From the NCBI GenBank assembly GCA_030430165.1, contig JAUIGL010000038.1, forward strand, positions 1-56,481: 56,481 nt of DNA, given 5' to 3'. Below the pieces are notes generated by a model. That model saw only the letters and a list, made by a program, of their open reading frames with translations. It was not told the DNA's origin and made no database searches. Shown here piece after piece: positions 8,946-18,060 of this stretch. Source of the DNA: a bacterium (GTDB taxonomy: Bacteria; Desulfobacterota; Binatia; HRBIN30; CADEER01). The first letter of the stretch is position 1. Every line of letters begins with the position of its first letter. A program made the translations under genes and the position numbers.

Positions 8946-9515
8946 TCAGGCGAGGCCCGGACGGGGTAGGTCGACTCCGTTGCCAACCCACCACGGGCGA
9001 CACGGTTTGCCGAGCTCGGGGTCGGGTGTGCAGCCGATCGTTTCGAGTCGGTCGAACAACGTGATGCACGCGTCGCGGATCGCGGCGAGCATCGCCGGGC
9101 TCAAATCGGCGCCCGGTTCGAGGTTTTGTGGCACGGCCCCGATCAGGGTCAGCTCGCGCGGGCCGTCGTCGGTGATCTCGGTGAGCCACACGGCATCTTG
9201 CAACACCGGGTCGTGCGGGCTGACCCGCTGCTTGCGGGGGAGGCGCCGAATGGCTTCGCGATCGAGGACCACTACGGTGCCGGGGGGCGATCGCGTCGCC
9301 ACCGCGTCGACCAGCACGACGTGATCGCGGTCGGACATGTAGTCGACTAGATCCAGACCCGGCGTGCCGGCGTCGATCAGCTCCACTCCTTCGGGAAAAC
9401 GCCAGTGGGCGCGCATCAGCTCGACCACGGTCGGGCCGAAGGCGTCGTCGCCGAGCAGCACGTTGCCAATGCCGATGACGGCAACCCTCGGTGCTCTCTG
9501 GGGCGACTCGGTCAC
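8946..9515 (-). CDS. hybD: [NiFe]-hydrogenase maturation protease (HybD/HyaD family)
   Basis: Endopeptidase that removes the C-terminal extension of the hydrogenase large subunit after nickel insertion. The product is 189 residues from a GTG at 9515, which overlaps the large-subunit stop (GTGA). It shows the GIGNVLLGDDAFG nickel-binding loop (residues 15-27), the IDAGTPG strand, Asp70 (VDAVATR) and His101 (VSPHDP), matching the positions that hold nickel in HybD. The loop has Asp where E. coli HybD has Glu16, a common variation. Its substrate is evidently the adjacent large subunit, which carries a 15-residue tail after its final metal-binding motif. Confidence 0.92.
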   Translation of the reverse strand: MTESPQRAPRVAVIGIGNVLLGDDAFGPTVVELMRAHWRFPEGVELIDAGTPGLDLVDYMSDRDHVVLVDAVATRSPPGTVVVLDREAIRRLPRKQRVSPHDPVLQDAVWLTEITDDGPRELTLIGAVPQNLEPGADLSPAMLAAIRDACITLFDRLETIGCTPDPELGKPCRPWWVGNGVDLPRPGLA

Positions 9516-11209
9516 AGGACTTTCACCGTCGCTTTGACGTTGCCGTCGACATCCAGCGTGTGGCAGGCGCAGGCCATGCAGGGATCGAACGAGTGCACGG
9601 TGCGGATGAGCTCGAGCGGCTGCTCGTCGTTGGCCACTGGATTGCCGAGCAGCGCCGCTTCGTAGGGTCCAGGCACTTCCTCCCGATCGCGCGGGCTCGC
9701 GTTCCAGGTCGTCGGCACCACTGCCTGGTAGTTGGCGATCTTTCCATCTTCGATCACCACCCAGTGCGACAGCGTACCGCGCGGTGCTTCGTGGAAGCCC
9801 ACACCTTCGATCCGTCCGGCGGGGAACTGGAAGGGCGTGGCCACGCTGGTGTCGCCCGAAAGGATGTTGTCGAGCAGAAGCTGGTAGTGCTTGCGGGCGA
9901 GGTCGGAGATCACTGCGGCGCGGATGGCGCGCGCCGCGTGCCTGCCCAGAGTGGAGTGGAGCATCCCAGGATGCACGTCTGTTTTGGCGATCGCCGCGAC
10001 CTTGCCCATGGCCGCATCCGCCCAGGTACGGGTGAGCTCGTGGCCCTGGGCATAGCCGACGAGGACCTGTGCCAGTGGGCCGACTTGCATGGGTTGGCCG
10101 TCGAAGCGAGGCGCCTTGACCCAGCTGTACTTTCCCTCGTCTTCGAAGTCGGTGTAGTCGGGAACGGTTTCTCCCTGCCACGGGCGCTGTGGGCCGGACC
10201 CTTCGTACCAGGCGTGGGTCACGTCCTCGACGACGTTGTCGCGCCAGTAGGGATCCCGCGCCGACTGGATCGGTCTGCAGGTTGCGAGATCGCCGCCCAT
10301 GATCGTGCCGCCGGGCAGATCGAAGCTCGTCGACTCCGGGTCCAGGGGCAGATCGGGAACCGCGAGGTAATTGGTTACCCCCGAGCCGTAGGTGAACCAC
10401 TCGGGGTAGAATCCGGCGATGGCGCAGCAGTCGGGTACGTAAACCTGCTGGACGAAATCGATGACCTCGTCGAGCAGCGACTTCATCATGTAGATGCGGT
10501 CGAGGTTGAGCGCGGCTCCTCCGTCGAGGTTGATCGCGTTCATGACGCCGCCGACCGTGAGGTTCTGGATGTGCGGAGTCTTCCCTCCCAGAATGGCGAC
10601 GACCTGGTTCGACTTGCGCTGAAACTCGAGCGCCTGCAGATAGTGCGCGACCGCGAGCAAATTGACCTCGGGCGGAAGCTTCATCGCCGGATGTCCCCAA
10701 TATCCGTTCGAGAAGATTCCCAGCTGACCGCTCTGTAGAAGTCCGACGATCTTCTTCTTGACCGCGGCCATCTCCTGCTTGGAGTTGCGCGGCCAATCCG
10801 AAAGGCTCTGTGCGATCGCGGCCGCGCCGGCAGGGTCTGCGTCGGGAATCGTCGTGACGTCGACGAAGTCGAGCGCCGAGAGGTGGTAGAAGTGGACGAT
10901 GTGATCGTGCAGCGCGTGGGCGATCAGGATCAGGTTGCGAATGAACTGCGCGTTCGGAGGTACCGGCAGCTCCAGCGCGTCCTCGACGGCGCGAACCGAA
11001 GCGATCGCATGCACGGTCGTGCACACGCCGCAGAACCGCTGGGTGAAGAACCAGGCTTCGCGCGGATCGCGGCCGAGCAGGATCTGCTCGATGCCGCGCC
11101 ACATGCTGCACGACGCCCAGGCTTTGGTCACTTCGCCCCCGTCGATGACGGCGTCGACGCGAAGATGACCTTCGATGCGGGTGATCGGGTCGATGGTGAT
11201 GCGTGTCAT
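9512..11209 (-). CDS. hybC: [NiFe]-hydrogenase large (catalytic) subunit, Hyb-like
   Basis: Carries the NiFe(CN)2CO centre and splits or forms H2. The 565-residue product has the L1 motif RFCGVCTTVH (Cys60, Cys63), the conserved Glu13 region RIEGH and the L2 motif DPCMACACH near residues 542-550. A 15-residue tail after His550 should be cleaved on maturation. All four nickel ligands are cysteine, so this is not a NiFeSe enzyme although selA/selB lie elsewhere in the window. With the Tat-signal small subunit, HybA-like ferredoxin and HybB-like quinone-linked membrane protein, it fits a periplasmic group 1 uptake hydrogenase feeding electrons to the quinone pool. The start is 15 bases after the hybB stop. 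Confidence 0.96.
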   Translation of the reverse strand: MTRITIDPITRIEGHLRVDAVIDGGEVTKAWASCSMWRGIEQILLGRDPREAWFFTQRFCGVCTTVHAIASVRAVEDALELPVPPNAQFIRNLILIAHALHDHIVHFYHLSALDFVDVTTIPDADPAGAAAIAQSLSDWPRNSKQEMAAVKKKIVGLLQSGQLGIFSNGYWGHPAMKLPPEVNLLAVAHYLQALEFQRKSNQVVAILGGKTPHIQNLTVGGVMNAINLDGGAALNLDRIYMMKSLLDEVIDFVQQVYVPDCCAIAGFYPEWFTYGSGVTNYLAVPDLPLDPESTSFDLPGGTIMGGDLATCRPIQSARDPYWRDNVVEDVTHAWYEGSGPQRPWQGETVPDYTDFEDEGKYSWVKAPRFDGQPMQVGPLAQVLVGYAQGHELTRTWADAAMGKVAAIAKTDVHPGMLHSTLGRHAARAIRAAVISDLARKHYQLLLDNILSGDTSVATPFQFPAGRIEGVGFHEAPRGTLSHWVVIEDGKIANYQAVVPTTWNASPRDREEVPGPYEAALLGNPVANDEQPLELIRTVHSFDPCMACACHTLDVDGNVKATVKVL

Positions 11210-11224
11210 GAGCCTATCCCTCGA

Positions 11225-12466
11225 TTATGCGGTTGGAGACGTGGAGCCGATGCCGGCTGGACTCGGGTCGATCTTCGTCGTCGATGAGCCTGCCTCGAGA
11301 ATCGGAAACAGACGCACCAAGACGATGAACGCGGCGACCTCTCCGGCGACCAGGCCGACCGTGATCAGAAGCTCGGTCAGGCTGGGGAAGTAGCCCCAGT
11401 GCTCGCCGGGCTGGAATGCGAGAAGGTAGACGTTGAAACGATACAGGGTGCCGGCCGCCATCAGACACATGCTGGCGCGGAACAGATTTCCCAGGCGCAG
11501 CCGCTGGCTTTGGCTTCGCATCATGACGATCGATGCGGCGAACAGCGCGATCTCGACCGCAGCCATGGTGCCGTAGCGATCCAACGCGAGCAGCGCTCCC
11601 AATTGATCGCGAACCACGAGATCGACGACCCGAATCAAGAGAAACAGGCTGACGATGGGCAGAATCCATCCGCCGAGGCTGGCGAGCATGTCGCGGTGGG
11701 CGGAGCGCCCGAAGTATCGGCTGGACAGAGTGCTTTCGAGCACGACCGCGCCAAAGCCCATGGCGATGCAGGAGATGAGGAAGAGGAGCGGCAGCAGCGG
11801 GGTATTCCACAGGGGGTGAAGCCGCGGCCCGCTCAACAGCAGCAAGGACCCGAGCGAGCTCTGGTGCATGGTCGGGAGCAGCATGCCGAGCGCGATCACC
11901 CACAGCATCGACTTGCGCAGGATCGGCAGAGTGCGTTCGGCGAAGTTGCGCAGGGTCGCGCTGCCGCTGTCGCGCGCTTTCTCGAGGAAGGCAGGCGACA
12001 GCTCGACCCAGAGCACGAGCATGTAGGCCATGATGCAGAGCGCGACCTCGAGAAGCACCGAGTGCGGGTTCCAGTGCCAGAACATGAACGGGATCTTCCA
12101 AGCCAGCCACGGGCGGCCGAGGTCGAGCAGCACCGAGAAGCCGGCGATCGAGTAGCCGAGGGCACTGGTCAGCAGCGCCGGACGGACCAGCGGATGGTAT
12201 TGCCCGCGATTGGCGATGTAGACGAGCAGTGCGATTGCGAACCCGCCGCAGCCGAACGCAGTGCCGGTGACGACGTCGAAGGCGATCCAGAGACCCCATG
12301 CGTAGCCGTCGTTCATCGCCGTGGTCGCGCCGAGGCCAAGCGCGAAACGAACCGCGATCAGCACGACGGCGAGAGCGGCGATGAGGAGCAACGCGACGAC
12401 CGTCTTGGTGAAAATCGGACCGCCGACGGCTCGAGCCCGAGACCCTGTTGCATAGTTCATCGGCAT
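11225..12466 (-). CDS. hybB: HybB/NrfD-like integral membrane subunit of the hydrogenase
   Basis: A 413-residue protein with about ten hydrophobic helices, no signal peptide and motifs of the NrfD/PsrC/HybB family. It includes the N-terminal AWGLWIAFD segment and LLDLGRPWLAWK, and later MHQSSLGSLL. In the family this subunit passes electrons from the ferredoxin subunit to quinone. It lacks the heme-ligand pattern of the HyaC-type cytochrome b subunit. It begins one base after the HybA stop; a second ATG six bases further in is equally possible. Located between the ferredoxin and catalytic subunit genes, as in E. coli hybOABC. Confidence 0.92.
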   Translation of the reverse strand: MPMNYATGSRARAVGGPIFTKTVVALLLIAALAVVLIAVRFALGLGATTAMNDGYAWGLWIAFDVVTGTAFGCGGFAIALLVYIANRGQYHPLVRPALLTSALGYSIAGFSVLLDLGRPWLAWKIPFMFWHWNPHSVLLEVALCIMAYMLVLWVELSPAFLEKARDSGSATLRNFAERTLPILRKSMLWVIALGMLLPTMHQSSLGSLLLLSGPRLHPLWNTPLLPLLFLISCIAMGFGAVVLESTLSSRYFGRSAHRDMLASLGGWILPIVSLFLLIRVVDLVVRDQLGALLALDRYGTMAAVEIALFAASIVMMRSQSQRLRLGNLFRASMCLMAAGTLYRFNVYLLAFQPGEHWGYFPSLTELLITVGLVAGEVAAFIVLVRLFPILEAGSSTTKIDPSPAGIGSTSPTA

Positions 12467-12467
12467 G

Positions 12468-13370
12468 TCATCCTTCGTCTTTGGTGTCTTCTTCGGATTG
12501 CTGCCGGCGGTTGCGCATCATCACTGCCGCGAGCATCGCGTACAGACCGACCGGCGCGACGAACCCCTGGTAGATGCCGTGTTGAATCGTCTTGACGGTC
12601 TGCGGAACCGGGCGGTCTCCGTAGTCGGGAAGACCGAGCTTCTCGAAGTCGAGGTGGGCGAGATAGAGGACCTGGGTCCCGCCGGCCTCGGTTTCACCGT
12701 AGACATGCGGGACGTAGCGGTCGGGTTCGGCTTCGATGCGGCGATGCGCCTCGGCGAGCAGCTCGGCGCGGTTGCCGTAGATGACGGCCCCGGTCGGGCA
12801 CACCTCGCAGCAACCCGGCAGCTTCCCTTCCGCCACCAGGTGGGCGCAAAGCTCGCACTTGACGATCTTGCCGGCGCGAGACTCCCATTCGAACTTCGGG
12901 ATGTTGAACGGACAGGCCATTTCACAGTAACGGCAGCCGACGCAGAGGTCGGCGTTGTAGCGCACGATTCCGTGCTCGGCCTTGTACAGGGCGCCGAGCA
13001 TGCAAGCCGTCGTGCACGCGGGGTCGACGCAGTGCATGCACTGGCGCTTGACGAAGCTCTGCTCTCCCGTTTCGTCGTCCTTGTACAGCTTGATGATGTT
13101 CTTGCAGTACTCGTTGAGGTCGAACGGCATGTGCCAACGGCCCGCCGACTCGCCGCGGGTGTCGTAGGGGAGGTTATTGGCCTCGTTGCACGCCGTCATG
13201 CACGACTTGCAGCCGATGCACTTGGTCGTGTCGTACAACATGCCGACCGCGTCGTCGGCCGGTTCGACACGCTCGTAGGCGTCGGCCTTGGCGGGGGCGA
13301 TCGCCCGTGCCAGGGCCGTTCCGGCGGCGGTCGCCACCGATTTGAGTGCGAATCGTCGTGAGATTCCCAT
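12468..13370 (-). CDS. hybA: HybA-like Tat-exported 4x[4Fe-4S] ferredoxin subunit
   Basis: Relays electrons from the small subunit to the membrane subunit. The 300-residue product starts with a short Tat signal (SRRFALK at 4-10). It then carries four cysteine clusters: CIGCKSCMTAC at 51-61, CMHCVDPACTTAC, CVGCRYCEMAC and CELC...CCEVCP. Residues about 266-285 form a C-terminal transmembrane helix followed by an acidic tail, which anchors it at the periplasmic face. The stop of the small-subunit gene lies two bases upstream of this start. Confidence 0.94.
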   Translation of the reverse strand: MGISRRFALKSVATAAGTALARAIAPAKADAYERVEPADDAVGMLYDTTKCIGCKSCMTACNEANNLPYDTRGESAGRWHMPFDLNEYCKNIIKLYKDDETGEQSFVKRQCMHCVDPACTTACMLGALYKAEHGIVRYNADLCVGCRYCEMACPFNIPKFEWESRAGKIVKCELCAHLVAEGKLPGCCEVCPTGAVIYGNRAELLAEAHRRIEAEPDRYVPHVYGETEAGGTQVLYLAHLDFEKLGLPDYGDRPVPQTVKTIQHGIYQGFVAPVGLYAMLAAVMMRNRRQQSEEDTKDEG

Positions 13371-13372
13371 GA

Positions 13373-14494
13373 TCAGCTCTCTTCTTCTTCGTCTTTTTTG
13401 TCGAGCGAGCGCGCGGTCGCGAGCCCGGCCCCGGCGAGCCCGCCGATCACCGCGCCGGCAACTCCGGCGGCGACCGGCGAGACCGTCTTCGTCTCGTGGT
13501 AGATCGGCGCGAAGGACGCGGCGGGGGCGAAGCTCTCAGGTTTGACGGTGTCGAACATCGGAACCCGGAAGGCGATCTCCTTCTCGGTGCAGCCGTAGCA
13601 GGGCGCGCCGATGCCGATCGGCCAACAGTCGACGACTTCGTTGAAGTGCCGGGTCGAGCAGGGAGCGTGGGTGACCGGGCCCTTGCAGCCGAGATGGTAG
13701 AGACACCAGCCCTTGCGATGCCCCTCGTCGCCGAATGCGCCGGCGAACTCGCCTTTGTCGAAGTGCGCGCGACGCGGACAATGATCGTGGAGGACGCGAT
13801 CGTAGGCGAAGAGCGGTCGTCCGAGATCGTCCAACAGAGGCAGCGTTCCGGCGGTAGCGTACTGCAGAACGGTGGCGAGCAGGATGTAGGGGTTGGCCGG
13901 GCAACCCGGGATGTTGACGACCGCTTTGTCGCGCACGACCGACGAAACCCCGACCGCATCGGTCGGGTTGTGCGCCGCCGAGGGGATCCCTCCCCACGAT
14001 GCGCACGAGCCGATCGAGATCACCGCGGCGGCGTTTGCCGCGACTCGCTCGAGCAGGTCGATGCCGTTTTCGCCGGCGATCTTGAGGTAGACGCCGCCGT
14101 CCTTTCGCGGGATCGAGCCCTCGACGACCAGCACGTACTCGCCGGCGTTCTCACTCATCGCCTGGTGCAGCGACGCCTCGGCCTGGTGCCCGGAGCCGAC
14201 CATCAGGGTTTCGTGATAGTCGAGCGAGATCAGGTGCAGGATCAGCTCGGCCAGGTCGGGCGCCGAGGTTCGCAGCAGAGTCTCACTGCAGCCGGTGCAG
14301 TCCTGCATGTGCAGCCAGATGACCGAGGGCCGTCTCGCTCCGGCGATCTGGCGTGCCATCTCTGCTCCGCGCGTCTTGTCGGCCCAGGCGACGCCGGCCG
14401 GCGCGACGACCGCGAGCTCGAGACAGAAGCGAAGGAATCTGCGCCGGCTGACTCCGCAGCGCACGAGGTGCTCGCCGATGGTCTCGTTATGCAT
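13373..14494 (-). CDS. hybO: [NiFe]-hydrogenase small subunit with Tat signal
   Basis: Iron-sulfur subunit that conducts electrons away from the NiFe site; its Tat signal co-exports the large subunit. The Tat motif SRRRFLRF is at 16-23. Cluster-binding cysteines appear in DCTGCSE (Cys66, Cys69), GSCASWGG, PGCPANP, CLYHLGCKGP and CYGCTEKE. A Gly/Ala-rich helix near residues 345-362 is the usual C-terminal membrane anchor, and the tail is acidic. The 373-residue length is typical. The gene overlaps the end of hypB by eight bases. Confidence 0.95.
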   Translation of the reverse strand: MHNETIGEHLVRCGVSRRRFLRFCLELAVVAPAGVAWADKTRGAEMARQIAGARRPSVIWLHMQDCTGCSETLLRTSAPDLAELILHLISLDYHETLMVGSGHQAEASLHQAMSENAGEYVLVVEGSIPRKDGGVYLKIAGENGIDLLERVAANAAAVISIGSCASWGGIPSAAHNPTDAVGVSSVVRDKAVVNIPGCPANPYILLATVLQYATAGTLPLLDDLGRPLFAYDRVLHDHCPRRAHFDKGEFAGAFGDEGHRKGWCLYHLGCKGPVTHAPCSTRHFNEVVDCWPIGIGAPCYGCTEKEIAFRVPMFDTVKPESFAPAASFAPIYHETKTVSPVAAGVAGAVIGGLAGAGLATARSLDKKDEEEES

Positions 14495-15251
14495 GAGCGG
14501 CTCCTTCCTTGCGGGGCGTGGGGTTGTCCCCCGCGTGGTGGTGGTGATCGTGCTCTCGGGTCGCCGAGCCGGGGTGAAGCTCGTCGAGCCAGGCGACCCA
14601 TTTGTCGATCCCGTCTCCCGTCCTCGCCGAGACTCGGATCACGCGCGGCGCCGGCATGACCTGGGCGAGCGCGGATTCGAAGGCGGCGAGGTCGAAGTCG
14701 GGAAGCGCCGGCAGCAGGTCGGTCTTGGTCAGGAGAACCAGATCGGCGTGCCGGAACATCACCGGGTACTTCAAAGGTTTGTCTTCGCCCTCGGTAACCG
14801 AGATCGCCACCACGTTGGCGTTCTGGCCGAGGTCGTAGATCGCGGGGCAGACCAGATTGCCGACGTTTTCGACGAAGACGTAGCGGCATTCGGCGCCTGC
14901 ATGCGCGTGCAACGCGCGGTGGATCATCTCGGCGTCGAGATGGCAGGCGGTGCCGGTCGTAATCGGGACCGCCCTGATCCCGGCGCGTTCGATCCGGCGG
15001 GCGTCGCGATCGGTTTCGAGATCCCCGGTGATCGCCATCATCTGCCGACCGCGAGCGCCGCAGTGTGCAATGGACTCGAGCAGCGCGGTTTTGCCGGCGC
15101 CCGGCGATCCCATCAGGTTGATCGCTACTTGCCCTTTGTCCTGCAGGTGCCGCCGGTTGTGGTCGGCCACCCGGTCGTTGCTGGCCATCAGATTCTCTTG
15201 GATCTCCAGCGGTACGATCTTGGTATCTCCGCATCCGCAGACGTCACACAT
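14487..15251 (-). CDS. hypB: HypB, GTPase for hydrogenase nickel insertion
   Basis: GTPase that, with HypA, loads nickel into the hydrogenase large subunit. The N-terminal MCDVCGCGD supplies the high-affinity CxxCGC-type metal site; the Walker A motif GSPGAGKT is at 48-55, with TKTD further on for guanine recognition. Unusually, a histidine cluster (HDHHHH, residues 234-239) sits near the C-terminus rather than between the N-terminal site and the GTPase domain, where nickel-storage stretches normally occur. It overlaps hypA by eight bases and the small-subunit gene by eight, so translation is probably coupled. Confidence 0.95.
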   Translation of the reverse strand: MCDVCGCGDTKIVPLEIQENLMASNDRVADHNRRHLQDKGQVAINLMGSPGAGKTALLESIAHCGARGRQMMAITGDLETDRDARRIERAGIRAVPITTGTACHLDAEMIHRALHAHAGAECRYVFVENVGNLVCPAIYDLGQNANVVAISVTEGEDKPLKYPVMFRHADLVLLTKTDLLPALPDFDLAAFESALAQVMPAPRVIRVSARTGDGIDKWVAWLDELHPGSATREHDHHHHAGDNPTPRKEGAAHA

Positions 15252-15597
15252 GATTGGGTACCTCCAGCTCCATGCGTTCGAGGGAGAGGGCGTCGCCGGC
15301 CGTCAGCCGCAGCGGCCAGTCACAGCTCGGACAAGACAACTGGTGACCTCGGCCGATCTCGCTCTGGCACATGGGGCAGCTCCAGCGCTCGTTCTCGGAG
15401 AGGATGATCAGCTCCGCTTCGGCAGAGACGCGGCTGCGCTGTCGACAGTGCTCGAAGGCGGTCGCGAACAGATCGGGCTCGACACCGGCAGCCGGGCCGA
15501 TGCGTACGGTGACGCTGTGGACCGCGGTCGCGTCGTGCGCGCGAGCCTGCTCGAGCACGCGCTCGAGAAGGGATTGGACTAGCGAGTATTCATGCAT
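15244..15597 (-). CDS. hypA: HypA, hydrogenase nickel chaperone
   Basis: Delivers nickel to the large subunit with HypB. The start at 15597 (MHEYSLV) was chosen because His2 is the nickel ligand in this family. An in-frame TTG at 15609, overlapping the hypE stop, would add MSTT and bury that histidine. The zinc site is CPMC (Cys74, Cys77) and CPSC (Cys89, Cys92). The 117-residue length is standard. It lies between hypE and hypB in the operon. Confidence 0.95.
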   Translation of the reverse strand: MHEYSLVQSLLERVLEQARAHDATAVHSVTVRIGPAAGVEPDLFATAFEHCRQRSRVSAEAELIILSENERWSCPMCQSEIGRGHQLSCPSCDWPLRLTAGDALSLERMELEVPNHV

Positions 15598-15605
15598 GGT
15601 CGTGC

Positions 15606-16730
15606 TCAACAGATCCTTGGCAGTTGCTCGCCGGAGAGTCGGGTGAGTCGCCGCCGACTTCCGATTGCGGTTCGCAGGACGACATGTGCCGGTCCCTGCG
15701 CCACCTCACCGATGACGGCGGCTGCCGCGCCGTCGGCCCGGCTTTGCATGGCGGCGAGTGCGGCGTCGGCCTCTTCGGGTGGAACGATTGCGAGGAAGCG
15801 TCCTTCGCAGGCGACGTAGAGCGGATCGAGTCCGAGCAGCTCGCAGGCGGCGCGGACCCCGGGGCGAACGGGGACGTGGTGCTCGTCTACGTCGAAAGCG
15901 ACGCTCGAGGCATCGGCCAGCTCGCACAGCACCGTGGCGACGCCGCCGCGCGTCGGATCGCGCAGAACCCGAGTGTTCGGAGCCGCGGTGAGCACGGCCA
16001 TCGCCAGGTCGACTACCGAGGCTGAGTCGGAGACGACGTCGGTGTCGAGGTGAAGCCCGCCGCGCGCGGCCATGATTGCGACGCCGTGGTCGCCGATCGG
16101 ACCGGAGACGAGGATTGCATCGCCCGGCCGGCAGTTCGAAGGCGACAGGTCGACGGGCGCCGTGATCCGGCCGATCCCGGTCGTGTTGATGTACACGCCG
16201 TCGCCCTTGCCGCGGTCGACGACCTTGGTGTCGCCGGTCGTCACCGGGACTCCGACCGCCGCCGAGGCGGCGGCGATCGAATCGACGATGCGCTGCAGCT
16301 CCGCCATTTCGAGACCTTCCTCGAGCACCAGAGCGAGGCTCAGGGTGAGCGGTACCGCGCCGCACATGGCGAGGTCGTTGACGGTTCCGTGGATGGCGAG
16401 GGATCCGATGTCGCCGCCGGGGAAGAAGCGCGGCGATACCACGAACGAATCGGTCGAGAAGGCGAGGCGTTCGTCGCCGACTTGGACGATTGCGCCGTCG
16501 CTCAGCTCGCCGGCTTGGACTCGGCAGTCTTGCCCGGGAGTCGCCGCGACCGCGGCCTCGGTCAGCGCCGGTAGGAGCATGCCCTCGATGATCTCGGCGG
16601 TCTTGGTACCGCCGCCGCCGTGCGCCATCTGCACCACGGCCCGGTCGTCGATCGGCAACGGACAGGCGATGCCGCCGCCGCGGAGTCGCGCCACGCCATT
16701 CGACGCGCGCATATCGGTCGAAGCGGTCAT
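15606..16730 (-). CDS. hypE: HypE, hydrogenase cyanide-ligand synthesis protein
   Basis: Takes a carbamoyl group from HypF onto its C-terminal cysteine and dehydrates it with ATP to the thiocyanate that supplies the CN ligands of the NiFe site. The 374-residue product keeps the defining C-terminus PRIC. It has the ATP-binding PurM-like features MAHGGGGTK (35-43), STDSFVVSP and [10 protein letters not shown]. The start codon overlaps the hypD stop (ATGA), so the two are translationally coupled. Confidence 0.96.
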   Translation of the reverse strand: MTASTDMRASNGVARLRGGGIACPLPIDDRAVVQMAHGGGGTKTAEIIEGMLLPALTEAAVAATPGQDCRVQAGELSDGAIVQVGDERLAFSTDSFVVSPRFFPGGDIGSLAIHGTVNDLAMCGAVPLTLSLALVLEEGLEMAELQRIVDSIAAASAAVGVPVTTGDTKVVDRGKGDGVYINTTGIGRITAPVDLSPSNCRPGDAILVSGPIGDHGVAIMAARGGLHLDTDVVSDSASVVDLAMAVLTAAPNTRVLRDPTRGGVATVLCELADASSVAFDVDEHHVPVRPGVRAACELLGLDPLYVACEGRFLAIVPPEEADAALAAMQSRADGAAAAVIGEVAQGPAHVVLRTAIGSRRRLTRLSGEQLPRIC

Positions 16731-17833
16731 GCGCTTGCTCCGACGTCGGCTGGACGTCCGTACTGGAAGTAAGCGGCGCAAGCACCTTCCGACGAGACCA
16801 TGGTGGCGCCCATCGGGTTCTGCGGTGTGCAACGACGGCCGAACTGCGGGCACTCGGTTGGCTTGAGGCGGCCCTGCAGCACCAGACCGGCCATGCACTC
16901 GGCCGGTTCCTGCGCCTCGATGCAGCTCACTGCGAATCGCGTCCGCGCATCGAAGCGGCGGAAGGCGGGAGCGATCTCGTATCCGCTCGCCGGAATCTCG
17001 CCGATTCCGCGCCACTTTCGATCGCAGACGGAGAATACGTCCGCGAGCAGCTCCCGGGCGGCCGGATTGCCGTCGGCGCGCGCGGCTCGCTCGTAGGCAT
17101 TGACGACGCCGACCTCGCCGCTCTCGATCATCTCCACACAGCGGTCGATTCCGAGCATCAGGTCGAGTGGCTCGAAGCCGGTGACGACGATTGGGATGCT
17201 GTGGCGCCGGGCCACCGAGTGGTAGTCGTGCATTCCCGTGACGACGCAGACGTGTCCTGGGGCGAGCAGCCCTTCGATGCGGCAGTCGTCGTCGCCGAGC
17301 AGTGCTTCCAGCGCCGGAGGAACCAGCACGTGGGCGACCAGCATGGAGAAGTTGTCCAAGCCCTCTCGAGCCGCGGTACGGATCGCCATCGCGTTGGCCG
17401 GCGCGGTGGTTTCGAAGCCGACCGCGAAGAACACGACCTCGCGATCGGGCTCTTCGCGGGCGATGGCGACCGCGTCGACGGGCGAGTAGACGATGCGCAC
17501 GTCGGCACCGCGCGCCTTGGCGATCAGAAGGTCGTGGGTGCTGCCGGGAACTCGCAGCATGTCGCCGAAGGAACAGAAGATGGTTCCCTCGGTCTCGGCG
17601 ATCGCCAGGGCGCGGTCGATCTCCTCGAGCGGAGTCACGCAAACCGGGCAACCCGGGCCGTGGACGAGCTGCAGGCGTTCGGGAAAGAGCTGGTCGAGGC
17701 CGAACTTCAGAATCGAGTGCGTCTGCCCGCCGCAAACCTCCATCAGGGTTCGGTTGCGGCTCAGTCGCGCCTCGACCCGGGCTCGCACGACTTCGATGGC
17801 GCGCGCGTCGCGGTACTCGTCAACGTGACGCAT
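16727..17833 (-). CDS. hypD: HypD, scaffold for Fe(CN)2CO assembly
   Basis: Iron-sulfur protein on which, with HypC, the Fe(CN)2CO moiety is assembled. The 368-residue product has CGGQTHS (Cys34), [10 protein letters not shown] (59-68), the GFETTAP motif and the C-terminal cysteine set in [10 protein letters not shown]...GAC that binds the [4Fe-4S] cluster. It overlaps the upstream hypC by 14 bases and the downstream hypE by four. Confidence 0.96.
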   Translation of the reverse strand: MRHVDEYRDARAIEVVRARVEARLSRNRTLMEVCGGQTHSILKFGLDQLFPERLQLVHGPGCPVCVTPLEEIDRALAIAETEGTIFCSFGDMLRVPGSTHDLLIAKARGADVRIVYSPVDAVAIAREEPDREVVFFAVGFETTAPANAMAIRTAAREGLDNFSMLVAHVLVPPALEALLGDDDCRIEGLLAPGHVCVVTGMHDYHSVARRHSIPIVVTGFEPLDLMLGIDRCVEMIESGEVGVVNAYERAARADGNPAARELLADVFSVCDRKWRGIGEIPASGYEIAPAFRRFDARTRFAVSCIEAQEPAECMAGLVLQGRLKPTECPQFGRRCTPQNPMGATMVSSEGACAAYFQYGRPADVGASA

Positions 17834-18059
17834 CGCCCGCCTCCAGCTCGCGCAGCGCCGCTAGCGTGGCGCGAGCGCTTTCCTCGTCGATCACGGAGAT
17901 GGCGAAACCGACGTGAACCATGACGTGGTCGCCGAGATCAGCTTCGGGGACGAAAACCAGGGACACCTCTCGTGCAACGCCGCCGAAGTCGACGCGCGCT
18001 TTGCGCAGCTCCCCCTCACCGACGATCTCGGTGATGCGACCGGGCACCGCTAGGCACAT
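17820..18059 (-). CDS. hypC: HypC, hydrogenase assembly chaperone
   Basis: Small chaperone (79 residues) that carries the Fe(CN)2CO group with HypD and hands it to the large subunit. The essential N-terminal MCLAVPG with Cys2 fixes the start at 18059. The rest is the usual small beta-barrel ([12 protein letters not shown]) with a C-terminal helix. AGGAG lies upstream inside the end of hypF, and only one base separates the two genes. There is a single copy here, with no HybG-type paralogue nearby. Confidence 0.95.
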   Translation of the reverse strand: MCLAVPGRITEIVGEGELRKARVDFGGVAREVSLVFVPEADLGDHVMVHVGFAISVIDEESARATLAALRELEAGDASR

Positions 18060-18060
18060 C

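Noticed and set aside
9512-11209. Selenocysteine-containing NiFeSe hydrogenase
   Set aside because: The C-terminal motif reads DPCMACACH with cysteine codons and no in-frame TGA.
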